A stretch of 6,033 nt of DNA from NCBI GenBank assembly GCA_020058315.1, contig JAGVEK010000342.1:1-6033 (forward strand). Direction: 5' to 3'. Source of the DNA: Candidatus Zixiibacteriota bacterium (lineage in GTDB: Bacteria > Zixibacteria > MSB-5A5 > WJJR01). Of the stretch, positions 1 through 6,033 are shown piece by piece; the first letter of the stretch is position 1; each line of letters opens with the position of its first letter. The notes under the pieces are model-generated. The model saw only the letters and a list, made by a program, of their open reading frames with translations, did no database searches and had not been told where the DNA came from. The position numbers were made by a program, and so were the translations under genes.

Positions 1-1934
1 AGTCCCTTCTTGCCGGAAAAATCCCTTCCGGTGGTGACCACGTTACCCGTGCCGGTAGTTACCCCAGCACTGGTATCTCCACCCATTTCGGTAGTCAACG
101 CACTGGACAATTGACGTTGAAATGTGGCGCTTTGATCCCGGGTTAGTTTCGCAGTCTGGGTTTCCCCTACCGCTGTGGTACGTCCCGACGAGGCCTGGGT
201 GCCTTCACCGGAGTAACTGACATCGGAGGCAGAGCGTCCGAGGCCAGATTGTGCAACCGCCCCCAAGAGTGATGACCCTGCCGCTGACACATTGGTGACC
301 TCGTCGATCGTAAATCGGCCATCACGATTCCTGTCGAACCCGGTCATCGTCATGTTGCCGCTTTTTACGGTCACGGCATCCCCCGTGCGCTCCATCGAGC
401 CAAAGGAATCCGCCGAAGCCATTTTCCCCGCGCCTGCCGCAAGTGAGGGCTGTGTGGAATGCTGCAAGGCGGAGTAATTGCCGTGCTGAACATTTCCAAG
501 AGAGGCATTCCCCATGTTCATGTTGCCTTGCGCCAGGGCGGCGGCGGCCTTTTCTGCGTCGCGTGGCGCGAAGGACGCACCGACCGATCTCAGTCCGGCA
601 TCGCCCCACTTGATGAGTGCTGCGGCAATCGCCGGGATCGACAACACCAGCATTCCGGCAATGGCCTGATCGCTGACCACGGAGTTGTTGAGATAGCTGT
701 AGGACTCCAGCGACATCCCCCCGCCATTGGTCGCGCTGGTCAGTGCCTTTTGCGCCTGTACGTTCATGAGGAAATTCATGACCGCGTAGAGCGGTGGCCA
801 CAACTGGATCCAGAGCAGGCTGCCGGCGTACATCTTGAGCACCGATCCGCCATGGTGGCCAGCGACGAGCGTCAGCAACAGAATGATCGGGAAGACGGCG
901 TATTGAACCAGCTCGATGGCGTTTCGGGCTTTGGGCATGGTGCCCTCGGCCAGCTTCGCCATCGCCTTGTAGGCGTCACCGGTCTGGCGCACGGCCTGTG
1001 CCTGCGCCAGATTGGTCGCAGCGCTGGCAGCGTCGCCGATCTGTGCCGGGATGGTGTACTGGGCGTCAATCACGGCGTTTGAGACGATGGACTGCTTGAT
1101 GGTATCGGTCGCCGTCGCCGATAGCCCGAGAAGATAATTGGTGCTCGTCGCAAGCGACCCCGAGATCGCCGTATTGGCCAGGGCGGAGGGCATTCCCGGA
1201 TACATCCGATTGCCCAGCAGGCCCAGTTGATTGGCTGCCTCGGCGTTCAGCTGGATGGTGAGCGTCGCATAGGCGGCAGTGCACCCCAGCGTTTGCATGA
1301 TGGTCGGATCCGCCGTGTCCCGAAGAGTCACCAGCCGGGAGGGATTGGTCAATCCGTTGAGCGTGCCCCAGATGTCGTTCGTCTTCATGAGGTCGTTCAT
1401 GCGGATATACCCCGAGGCCAGCTCGGGCGTGATGCATTCGCGGTAAAACTCGTAGAAATTGCTGGTCAGAATCGGCTGGCCGCTCTTGATGGCCAGTCGC
1501 TCCTGAAGAACCCGATGCCCGAAGAGTGTTCCGCTGGTACGAAACTGCAGGTCGCCGGGAAGCGCAAAGACGGTCTCGAAGGCTCCGGTCAGCCAGTCGC
1601 CAATCTTGCTGGTCGAATGCGCGAAGGCAGCCAGACCAATCGGGACATTGGCCACCACCTGAGCGGGCGTGGTTCCTGTGCGATCGACGACGATGACGTT
1701 GGTCTTCGGCACCAGCAGCATGCCGTTGAAGAGAGCCAGCATGATGACCCACTTCCAGAAGTCCTCCATGCGCCCCTTGCCGGCGAGGACGACCAGTGCC
1801 AGCGAGAGAATGCCGACCAGCGCCAGGGTGCGCAGGAGACCCAGGTAGTCGCCGCTCCCCATGAGGGCGGCGACGGCGTTGAACGTGGCCGTCAGCTCTT
1901 CGATATTCCAGTAGGCATAGACCTCGAAATTCAT
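1..1934 (-). CDS. traG: TraG, mating-pair stabilisation and pilus assembly membrane protein (3' truncated)
   Basis: The first 644 residues of TraG, read by hand as one open frame with no stop; the C-terminus lies beyond the window (F TraG is about 938 residues). The ATG at 1934 is the only reasonable start, since an in-frame TAG lies at 1953-1955. Two hydrophobic helices are near the N-terminus (about 31-52 and 60-76), followed by a large probable periplasmic loop with two cysteines, C167 (RECITPEL) and C218 (LGCTAAY), that could pair. Three more hydrophobic segments follow at about 341-359, 366-391 and 419-441, the last with its SIPAIAAALIKWG ending. This is the TraG N-terminal domain layout, needed for pilus assembly in F. 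The C-terminal domain, which in F acts in mating-pair stabilisation and entry exclusion, starts with GNxxx repeats (470-489) and an EF-hand-like loop (534-545), then a Thr/Ser/Gly-rich tail. It follows traH after 26 bases with no clear ribosome-binding site. Confidence 0.94.
   Translation of the reverse strand, partial: MNFEVYAYWNIEELTATFNAVAALMGSGDYLGLLRTLALVGILSLALVVLAGKGRMEDFWKWVIMLALFNGMLLVPKTNVIVVDRTGTTPAQVVANVPIGLAAFAHSTSKIGDWLTGAFETVFALPGDLQFRTSGTLFGHRVLQERLAIKSGQPILTSNFYEFYRECITPELASGYIRMNDLMKTNDIWGTLNGLTNPSRLVTLRDTADPTIMQTLGCTAAYATLTIQLNAEAANQLGLLGNRMYPGMPSALANTAISGSLATSTNYLLGLSATATDTIKQSIVSNAVIDAQYTIPAQIGDAASAATNLAQAQAVRQTGDAYKAMAKLAEGTMPKARNAIELVQYAVFPIILLLTLVAGHHGGSVLKMYAGSLLWIQLWPPLYAVMNFLMNVQAQKALTSATNGGGMSLESYSYLNNSVVSDQAIAGMLVLSIPAIAAALIKWGDAGLRSVGASFAPRDAEKAAAALAQGNMNMGNASLGNVQHGNYSALQHSTQPSLAAGAGKMASADSFGSMERTGDAVTVKSGNMTMTGFDRNRDGRFTIDEVTNVSAAGSSLLGAVAQSGLGRSASDVSYSGEGTQASSGRTTAVGETQTAKLTRDQSATFQRQLSSALTTEMGGDTSAGVTTGTGNVVTTGRDFSGKKG
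300..335 (-). other. EF-hand-like calcium-binding loop in TraG
   Basis: Encodes DRNRDGRFTIDE (TraG residues 534-545). The calcium-ligand positions 1, 3, 5 and 12 are D, N, D and E, with Gly at position 6, as in canonical EF-hand loops. The only departure from the usual pattern is Phe at position 8, where Ile, Leu, Val, Met or Cys is normal. Only one loop is visible. Confidence 0.6.
468..527 (-). repeat. Pentad GNxxx repeat in TraG
   Basis: Four consecutive five-residue units begin with Gly-Asn at residues 470, 475, 480 and 485 (GNMNM, GNASL, GNVQH, GNYSA). They lie directly after the last predicted membrane helix. The spacing is exact, but the DNA units are not identical, so the pattern is kept at protein level. 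It resembles a minimal pentapeptide repeat. Confidence 0.7.
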
Positions 1935-1960
1935 CGGTGTGAGCGCGTCGTTCTATCGGC

Positions 1961-3382
1961 CTAGCGGTTGAACGCCATCATCGACTGAAAGACGTTGGTC
2001 GGCAGCCCGGCTTTCAGCGACTGATCGAGCCACTGGATGCTGCGTTGCATCTGGGCCACCTGCACGCCCTTCTGATATTCGGCGACCAGCATTTCGCGCC
2101 CTTCCTGCTCGATCTCAGTCACCCGCATCAGAATCGACTTTGCCGCTTCCGCCACGTCCGCGTTCCCCTTGCCCATCTCATTCTGGATCGCCTCTCTCAG
2201 GGTCTTGGCCAGGTTGGTGAAATAGGAGTGGGCAATATCGACGGCCACGAGCTGGGTATGGTTTTCCACAACGAAGTCACCGCCGGGCATGTTGGCGGCG
2301 AGTGACAGCATCTTCCATACCGGCAGGCTGGACGCCCCGATCAGGGCGACATCCAGGGTACCCTGCCCGCCCGCGCTGCGCGACTCCACCTTCTGTTTCA
2401 TCGCGACGATCTTGTCGCGAACGAACTTCGCAAATGAACTTGCCGTGATGCCGTCCTCGACGTACGCAGGATTCCTGCATTCCGCGTAGTCATCGCAGAT
2501 CAGTCCGGATAGCGTTGCCGTCGCCGCGGATCCATCGCCCACAAATTGCCTGAAGGTGATCTTTGCGCCGGGCTTGTACAACCACTTGGCTTTCTGGTCC
2601 GTGCTCGAACCCGATTCGTCGTCACCGGGCGGAACGATGATGATCGTTCCCGTCATGCTCATCATCAGTTGCCGGGTTTCGTCATCGACACCATTAACCC
2701 GAAGCAGCGCCCGCCACACGACATTCCCGGGATCAAAGGTTTCCCTGTTGCGCGAGTCGGCACTGATGGCGGCCTGGCGCGTCTGTCTGGCCTTTGAGCG
2801 GTCCTTCCAGGCATCCCAGGACTCGAACACATCGGAATACAGATTCAACGACGCGCCGGCGACCTTGCCCTCTTTCTCCTGCGTCTTGTCGGTCAACGTG
2901 CTGCCGATCGCGGCGACCACCCCTTCGGCCGCCTGGCAGGAGTTGATATTGAGGTTGTTCACCTTGGAGATCTGATCCTGGAGGTACTGGATCAGATCGG
3001 CCAGATCGGGCGAAATCGACTTGACGGCCATCATGAAGGCATAGCCGACGGCATTGTTGGCGATGTTGCGCATCAGGGCCGTCAGCTGCTCCTTGTTGAT
3101 GAAGGAGAACGAACCGGCAAACAGATCGATTCCGCCGCACCCCGCCTTGAAGGCCGGAGGAGCAACGGTGGCAAGCTGGTAATTCTTGACGGGAGTGCGC
3201 ATGTACAGGCTGCCCCCCGAGTACAGATTCATGGTCTGCCCCTGGTAGGCGGCCACACCGGTCACGTTGCCGTAGGCGCCGATGTCGTTGAACCAGGTCT
3301 GCATGCTGGATTGCACGCTGGCCTGCGTCGTCAACGGAATTGTCAGCGCCAGGATTGATGCGATGAAGCGAGTTCTGAGCAT
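1961..3382 (-). CDS. traH: TraH, periplasmic pilus assembly and mating-pair protein
   Basis: A 473-residue secreted protein, close to F TraH (about 458). The ATG at 3382 is preferred over a GTG at 3388 because AAGGGGG lies 5 bases upstream of it; the GTG would directly abut that site. The signal peptide is MLRTRFIASILALTIPLTTQA, with cleavage likely after Ala 21. The diagnostic TraH block KAGCGGIDLFAGSFSF (79-94) is present, followed by the segment GYAFMMAVKSISPDLADL (113-130) and NINSC (145-149). Four cysteines in the mature protein (C82, C149, C296, C302) could form two disulfides. Residues about 388-457 are helical with a coiled-coil look, as in F TraH. In F, TraH works with TraF, TraW, TraU, TrbB and others at the outer membrane for pilus extension and retraction. 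The gene starts 10 bases after the traF stop, and the two form an evident traF-traH-traG cassette. Confidence 0.95.
   Translation of the reverse strand: MLRTRFIASILALTIPLTTQASVQSSMQTWFNDIGAYGNVTGVAAYQGQTMNLYSGGSLYMRTPVKNYQLATVAPPAFKAGCGGIDLFAGSFSFINKEQLTALMRNIANNAVGYAFMMAVKSISPDLADLIQYLQDQISKVNNLNINSCQAAEGVVAAIGSTLTDKTQEKEGKVAGASLNLYSDVFESWDAWKDRSKARQTRQAAISADSRNRETFDPGNVVWRALLRVNGVDDETRQLMMSMTGTIIIVPPGDDESGSSTDQKAKWLYKPGAKITFRQFVGDGSAATATLSGLICDDYAECRNPAYVEDGITASSFAKFVRDKIVAMKQKVESRSAGGQGTLDVALIGASSLPVWKMLSLAANMPGGDFVVENHTQLVAVDIAHSYFTNLAKTLREAIQNEMGKGNADVAEAAKSILMRVTEIEQEGREMLVAEYQKGVQVAQMQRSIQWLDQSLKAGLPTNVFQSMMAFNR
2969..2998. repeat. Perfect 10-bp inverted repeat inside traH
   Basis: GATCTGATCC at 2969-2978 is matched exactly by GGATCAGATC at 2989-2998, leaving a 10-base spacer. 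In the traH message this can fold to a 10-bp stem with loop AGUACCUCCA. It encodes TraH residues 129-138 (DLIQYLQDQI). A regulatory role is possible but unproven. Confidence 0.55.
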
Positions 3383-3387
3383 GAGCA

Positions 3388-3394
3388 CCCCCTT
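3388..3394 (-). promoter_or_regulatory. Ribosome-binding site of traH, overlapping traF stop
   Basis: AAGGGGG, 5 bases before the ATG at 3382. Its first two bases are the last two bases of the traF TAA stop. This fixes the ATG as the start and couples the two genes tightly. Confidence 0.75.
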
Positions 3395-4190
3395 AGTACA
3401 ACTCGCCTGGCCGGGTCTGGGTCAGGATGTAAATTCGCTCGACAATGTCCTGCACGGACAGCACGCCCGAACCCAGGGGAATCAGGCGATGATCCTTGAT
3501 GTTGCCGAGCGCAACGTAGGGAACCTGTTTGACATCGAGCACCCTGGCCATGCCGTTATCCCGCGCCGGGCTGGGAAACTCAGGCAGGACACCGCCATCC
3601 AGACTGATTGGAAATACGGTGATGCCGTAGGTGTCCGCCAGCAACTTGAGGGCCGGCGCCATGCGGTGGCAATACGGACAATCCGACCGGAATACGAAGA
3701 ACACGCCCCATTCCCTGGCGATCTCCTTCATGGAGGCGCGTTCCTTTTGCGTCCGCTCCACGTCTCTGACCTGGATGGCCGCGTTATTGACGGGATTGCG
3801 CAGCTGGTAATTGAGGTCGGGGTTCGCCCAGATGACGCGCCGCCAGACATCCGAGAACACCGAGGCCCGATCCATCAGGGCTTCCTGCGCCGTAATGTAG
3901 GCCTTGAGGTTTTCCGGAGAAGGCTGCATCAGGGCCAGCGCCCGCTTGGCTTCCAGCGCCTTGCGCAGGCGCTCAAGCTCCTCGAGCGCGGCTTCTTCGC
4001 TGGTTTTGGCCTTTGCACCGGGTTTTGTCGGGTCGGGTGTTACCTCAGGCTCAACATCGCAATACCAGTGGAACCTGGCCTCCTCACAGGCCCAGATCGA
4101 CGGATAGTCCATGCCGCCGCTGATCACGGTGGCCGACGAAGAACTCACCAGAAGGCATCCAGTCATCATGGCCAGCCATTCCTTGCGCAT
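3393..4190 (-). CDS. traF: TraF, thioredoxin-fold conjugal transfer protein with CPYC active site
   Basis: A 265-residue periplasmic protein needed for pilus assembly in F-type systems. I chose the ATG at 4190 because it follows the trbI stop by 10 bases and begins a plausible Sec signal peptide (MRKEWLAMMTGCLLVSSSSA, cleavage near residue 20). The frame is open further upstream to an ATG at 4280, but that would overlap trbI by 80 bases and bury the signal. The mature N-terminus has the family-typical FHWYCD (40-45), and C35 and C44 may pair. A charged helical region (about 60-110) leads to a C-terminal thioredoxin-like domain. This has the strand WGVFFVFRSD, the motif CPYC at 171-174, the segment FPISLDGG (193-200), and a Val-Pro at 223-224 where thioredoxins carry the cis-proline. 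F plasmid TraF has the fold but lacks the CXXC, so this copy looks redox-active. TrbB is the other thioredoxin-like protein in F, but the N-terminal FHWYCD and the position directly before traH favour TraF. Confidence 0.93.
   Translation of the reverse strand: MRKEWLAMMTGCLLVSSSSATVISGGMDYPSIWACEEARFHWYCDVEPEVTPDPTKPGAKAKTSEEAALEELERLRKALEAKRALALMQPSPENLKAYITAQEALMDRASVFSDVWRRVIWANPDLNYQLRNPVNNAAIQVRDVERTQKERASMKEIAREWGVFFVFRSDCPYCHRMAPALKLLADTYGITVFPISLDGGVLPEFPSPARDNGMARVLDVKQVPYVALGNIKDHRLIPLGSGVLSVQDIVERIYILTQTRPGELY
3669..3680 (-). other. CPYC redox active site of TraF
   Basis: Encodes Cys-Pro-Tyr-Cys (TraF residues 171-174), followed by His. It sits after a hydrophobic strand and before a helix, the normal place for a thioredoxin/glutaredoxin active site. 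Confidence 0.93.
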
Positions 4191-4199
4191 CTGCACGGA

Positions 4200-4202
4200 C
4201 CT
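4200..4202 (-). promoter_or_regulatory. Weak ribosome-binding site of traF
   Basis: AGG is formed by the trbI stop codon (TAG) and the next G, 9 bases before the ATG at 4190. It is weak, so traF translation probably depends partly on ribosomes finishing trbI. Confidence 0.4.
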
Positions 4203-4575
4203 AGTTCTGGCCCAGAATCTGTCGAACCCGGTCCGTGGCATCAGCAATACCGGTATCTCCAGAATCAGGCAGGCGAACAAGGGCAGCCGAATTCAAGATC
4301 GCGCACTGGCATTCCTGAGCTACCAGGCTCAAGGCCTCGTCAACACGCTTGCCGTAGTCAGTCGCCGCCTTGAAAATCGCCTTTTGTTCTTCCTCGGTCA
4401 TGCCCGGCTTGAGCCGCGCACTGAGCGTCTTCTTCTGTTCCTCGTAGAGACTGCCGACATCGACCCGCACCATGCGTGGAGCGGGATGCGAACGAGCCCA
4501 CATCAGTCCGAGTGCACACGACACCAGGACGGACAGGAGACCCGTGACGAGCAATCGGACAAGGTTGAGATTCAT
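4201..4575 (-). CDS. trbI: TrbI-like F-type conjugal transfer inner-membrane protein
   Basis: A 124-residue bitopic membrane protein. Residues about 5-26 form one hydrophobic helix after a short N-terminus, with the rest predicted to be periplasmic. The soluble part has a VRVDVGSLYEEQKK segment (36-49), a charged helical stretch (60-88), and the ending AILNSAALVRLPDSGDTGIADATDRV (92-117). This matches the usual layout of F-type TrbI: an amphipathic helix, a strand of the 'ILvspAVV' kind, then 'DiT..v'. Size (F TrbI is about 128 residues) and position right after traC agree. In F, TrbI affects pilus outgrowth and retraction; that role is inferred here. The start ATG overlaps the traC stop (ATGA) and has a strong AGGGGGG ribosome-binding site. 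A Cys-x-Cys pair (C89, C91) lies in the periplasmic part. The family is fast-evolving, so the call rests on size, topology and synteny more than on catalytic motifs. Confidence 0.82.
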   Translation of the reverse strand: MNLNLVRLLVTGLLSVLVSCALGLMWARSHPAPRMVRVDVGSLYEEQKKTLSARLKPGMTEEEQKAIFKAATDYGKRVDEALSLVAQECQCAILNSAALVRLPDSGDTGIADATDRVRQILGQN

Positions 4576-6021
4576 GCGGCCCCCCTGCGCTCAATGATGG
4601 TCTCAATAGCCTCGGTGACGGGAATGCCCTGATCGGTGAGCGTCTTGATGGCCTGATAGTCCTCGGCTTGCGTCGAGTACAGCAGCATGGAGAATGGATC
4701 GAGAATCAGGCGTCCAACTCCGGAGCCCATCGGGCCATGCACGAAGATTTCCGAATAGTGGCCATGCTCCGTGCTGACCGAAGACAATTGCCGTTTCATC
4801 CACTCGTCCACATGAAGCTTTCCTTCCTTCCCAAGCCGATCGATGCTTTCCGGCTTTTGCCGGAGAAGGAACAACCAGTCGGCATTGGTAATGGCCGCCC
4901 GCGTTGCCTCGTTCTTGTAATAGTCATCCACGGATTGCGTGATGGTGCCAAACGCACCGCCATATTTGCGTGCTCGCCGGTAGCCGGCCTCGATGAAGTT
5001 GGCACTCGATCCGCTGCCCATCAGATCCCAGGCCTCGTCGATAATGACCAGCTTGCGTTTGGATCGATCGAGATACATCTCCTGGGTGATCCGGTACATC
5101 ATCAGCTGCATGACGACCGCCTGAAGATCCTTCTTTGCCTTGAGTTCCTCCAACTCAAGCACGACCAGGTTCTTGCGAAACTGGATGTTGGCCTCTCCCT
5201 CGAAGTAGCTCGCGTAGATGCCGTACTTTGTATAGGGCTCCAGTGCGGTCGCCAGTCGGGACAGGTCTCGCTCGACCTCGCCTTCGTCACTCAGCCGTCC
5301 CGTGCGCAGCAGGTCATAGACATCCGTGATCGTCGCGGATTTTTCCTTCTGATCCCACACGCGCTTGATCGCGGCTGCGAGGGCGGAGTAGCTGTAGTTA
5401 TCCAGCGGGCCGCGGGGACTGGCCATCTGGGCCACCAGGGGCAGCAGCATTTCCATGTCGTTGTTGATATCGACGACCATGGAAAACGGATTGAGACAGA
5501 TCGTGTTGGTTCGCTCATCGGAGAACTCGATGAATTCCCCGTCCAGAAGCTCGGACAGGTTGCGGTAGGAGCGGCCGACGTCAATGATCCAGACCTTGGT
5601 CCCGGTACCCAGGTAACGGAAGGCCATTTCGTTCACGAAGACCGACTTGCCGGAACCGGACAGCGCGGCGACGGCGAAGTTGTAGTTGCCGCCCGTGTTG
5701 TCGAAGAGATCGAAGCTCATGATTTGCCCGCGGCGACCGAACAAGGTCATGACCGGGGTCGCAGTGCCCTTCCATTCCGCCATCAGGGGTGATGTCATCA
5801 CTGCGTTGTCGGCGGTTTTGGTGCCGGCGCGGCCAAACAGCTGGAGATCCTTTTGCAAGGCCGGGGTCAGGGTGCACGGCATCGATGCCACAAACGCCTG
5901 ATGCTGCAGATAGACATCCTTGGCCAGATCGAAACCGCGCGCGCGCCAGACGGCACGGACGGCATGTTCGGTCCGGGAGACGTCCTCGATTCGCGAGAGC
6001 AGGACGATCTGGTGATACATC
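4572..6021 (-). CDS. traC: TraC, VirB4-like ATPase of F-type conjugative T4SS (C-terminal part, 5' truncated)
   Basis: This is the C-terminal 482 residues or so of the TraC/VirB4 family ATPase, which powers pilus assembly and substrate transfer from the cytoplasmic face of the inner membrane. Numbering from the first visible Met (6020), the Walker A motif ALSGSGKS is at residues 119-126 and Walker B LVIIDEAW at 324-331. Downstream, the conserved RKYGGAFGTITQSVDDYY segment (351-368) and DWLFLLRQKPESIDRLGKEG (381-400) follow, as expected in this family. F TraC is about 875 residues, so roughly the N-terminal 390 are missing. The frame stays open upstream of Met 6020 into the window edge, so this Met is internal and not the real start. 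The final bases (6022 onward) look like sequencing adapter and are left out. The gene ends with TGA inside ATGA, overlapping the next start by 4 bases, which suggests translational coupling. Family assignment comes from motif pattern and gene context; I ran no search. Confidence 0.95.
4580..4586 (-). promoter_or_regulatory. Ribosome-binding site of trbI
   Basis: AGGGGGG lies 4 bases before the ATG at 4575, inside the last codons of traC. Together with the ATGA stop/start overlap it supports this start and translational coupling to traC. Confidence 0.7.
5028..5051 (-). other. Walker B of TraC
   Basis: Encodes LVIIDEAW, a hydrophobic strand followed by Asp-Glu (residues 328-329 of the fragment). 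This is the Mg2+-coordinating and catalytic pair typical of VirB4/TraC ATPases. It is intact. Confidence 0.93.
5643..5666 (-). other. Walker A (P-loop) of TraC
   Basis: Encodes ALSGSGKS, a match to the AxxxxGK[ST] nucleotide-binding loop. The catalytic lysine is residue 125 of the visible fragment. It marks the start of the ATPase domain, and the motif is intact, so the protein should bind ATP. Confidence 0.95.
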
Positions 6022-6033
6022 AGATCGGAAGAG
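6022..6033. other. Probable Illumina adapter remnant at contig edge
   Basis: The last 12 bases, AGATCGGAAGAG, equal the first 12 bases of the Illumina TruSeq adapter (AGATCGGAAGAGC). Their exact position at the window end makes a chance match very unlikely. They should be trimmed and not translated as part of traC. Confidence 0.88.

Noticed and set aside
1066..1752. 228-residue minus-strand frame inside traG
   Set aside because: It is an off-frame shadow of traG. The correct frame reads through 644 codons without a stop and contains the TraG membrane helices, whereas this frame is His/Arg-rich without any domain.
1227..1964. 245-residue open frame on the plus strand opposite traG
   Set aside because: It is antisense to the TraG membrane and periplasmic region and has no signal or motif of its own.
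2635..2650. Near-palindrome AACGAT-GATG-ATCGTT in traH
   Set aside because: The arms are only 6 bases and it encodes an ordinary Ile-rich strand (TGTIIIV); such short repeats are expected by chance in 6 kb.
4155..4190. Possible lipoprotein signal in TraF (Cys 12 after Met-Thr-Gly)
   Set aside because: The stretch before Cys 12 is too short and weakly hydrophobic, and Met at -3 is a poor lipobox residue. An ordinary Sec signal cleaved near residue 20 is more likely.
3393..4280. Longer TraF start at 4280 (295 residues)
   Set aside because: It would overlap trbI by 80 bases and place the signal peptide internally; the ATG at 4190 just after the trbI stop fits better.
3282..4373. 363-residue open frame on the plus strand opposite traF and the end of trbI
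   Set aside because: It lies fully antisense to traF, trbI and the start of traH, all with recognisable family motifs. It has no domain I recognise, and its His/Arg/Gly/Gln-rich composition is typical of an antisense frame in GC-rich DNA.
4668..5792. 374-residue open frame on the plus strand opposite traC
   Set aside because: It is antisense to the conserved ATPase domain of traC, which has intact Walker motifs. Long antisense frames are common with strong third-position GC.

Overview
The window is a partial operon for an F-type (TraG/TraH/TraC class) conjugative type IV secretion system. All genes lie on the minus strand, so transcription runs from position 6021 down towards 1. In reading order they are traC (5' end missing), a trbI-like small membrane protein gene, traF, traH and traG (3' end missing). 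The genes sit almost end to end: a 4-base stop/start overlap, then gaps of 10, 10 and 26 bases. This points to a single polycistronic message with translational coupling. I see no gene on the plus strand, no RNA gene, no mobile element and no CRISPR array. No promoter or terminator is visible, as expected inside an operon.

The host is probably a GC-rich, Gram-negative proteobacterium. Third codon positions are strongly G/C, TraH and TraF carry Sec signal peptides, and these families assemble a channel across two membranes. The sequence alone does not say whether the element is a plasmid or an integrative conjugative element, because no relaxase, coupling protein, integrase or replication gene is present.

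Region by region: 4572-6021 is the C-terminal ATPase half of TraC, with Walker A and B motifs. 4201-4575 is the bitopic inner-membrane protein TrbI. 3393-4190 is TraF, a periplasmic thioredoxin-fold protein that, unlike the F plasmid version, has an intact CPYC active site. 1961-3382 is the periplasmic pilus-assembly and mating-pair protein TraH. 1-1934 is the N-terminal 644 residues of TraG, a polytopic membrane protein for pilus assembly and mating-pair stabilisation. Together they cover energy supply (TraC), the inner-membrane pilus factor (TrbI), folding or oxidation of periplasmic parts (TraF), and the pilus extension and mating-pair machinery (TraH, TraG).

Points of note: the last 12 bases (6022-6033) match the start of the Illumina TruSeq adapter, so the right edge is probably an assembly artefact. 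The block traW-traU-trbC-traN, which lies between trbI and traF in F, is absent, as is trbB between traF and traH. The TraG tail carries a pentad GNxxx repeat and a near-perfect EF-hand calcium-binding loop, and third-position GC falls sharply there. A perfect 10-bp inverted repeat inside traH would put ACCUCC in the loop of an RNA hairpin.
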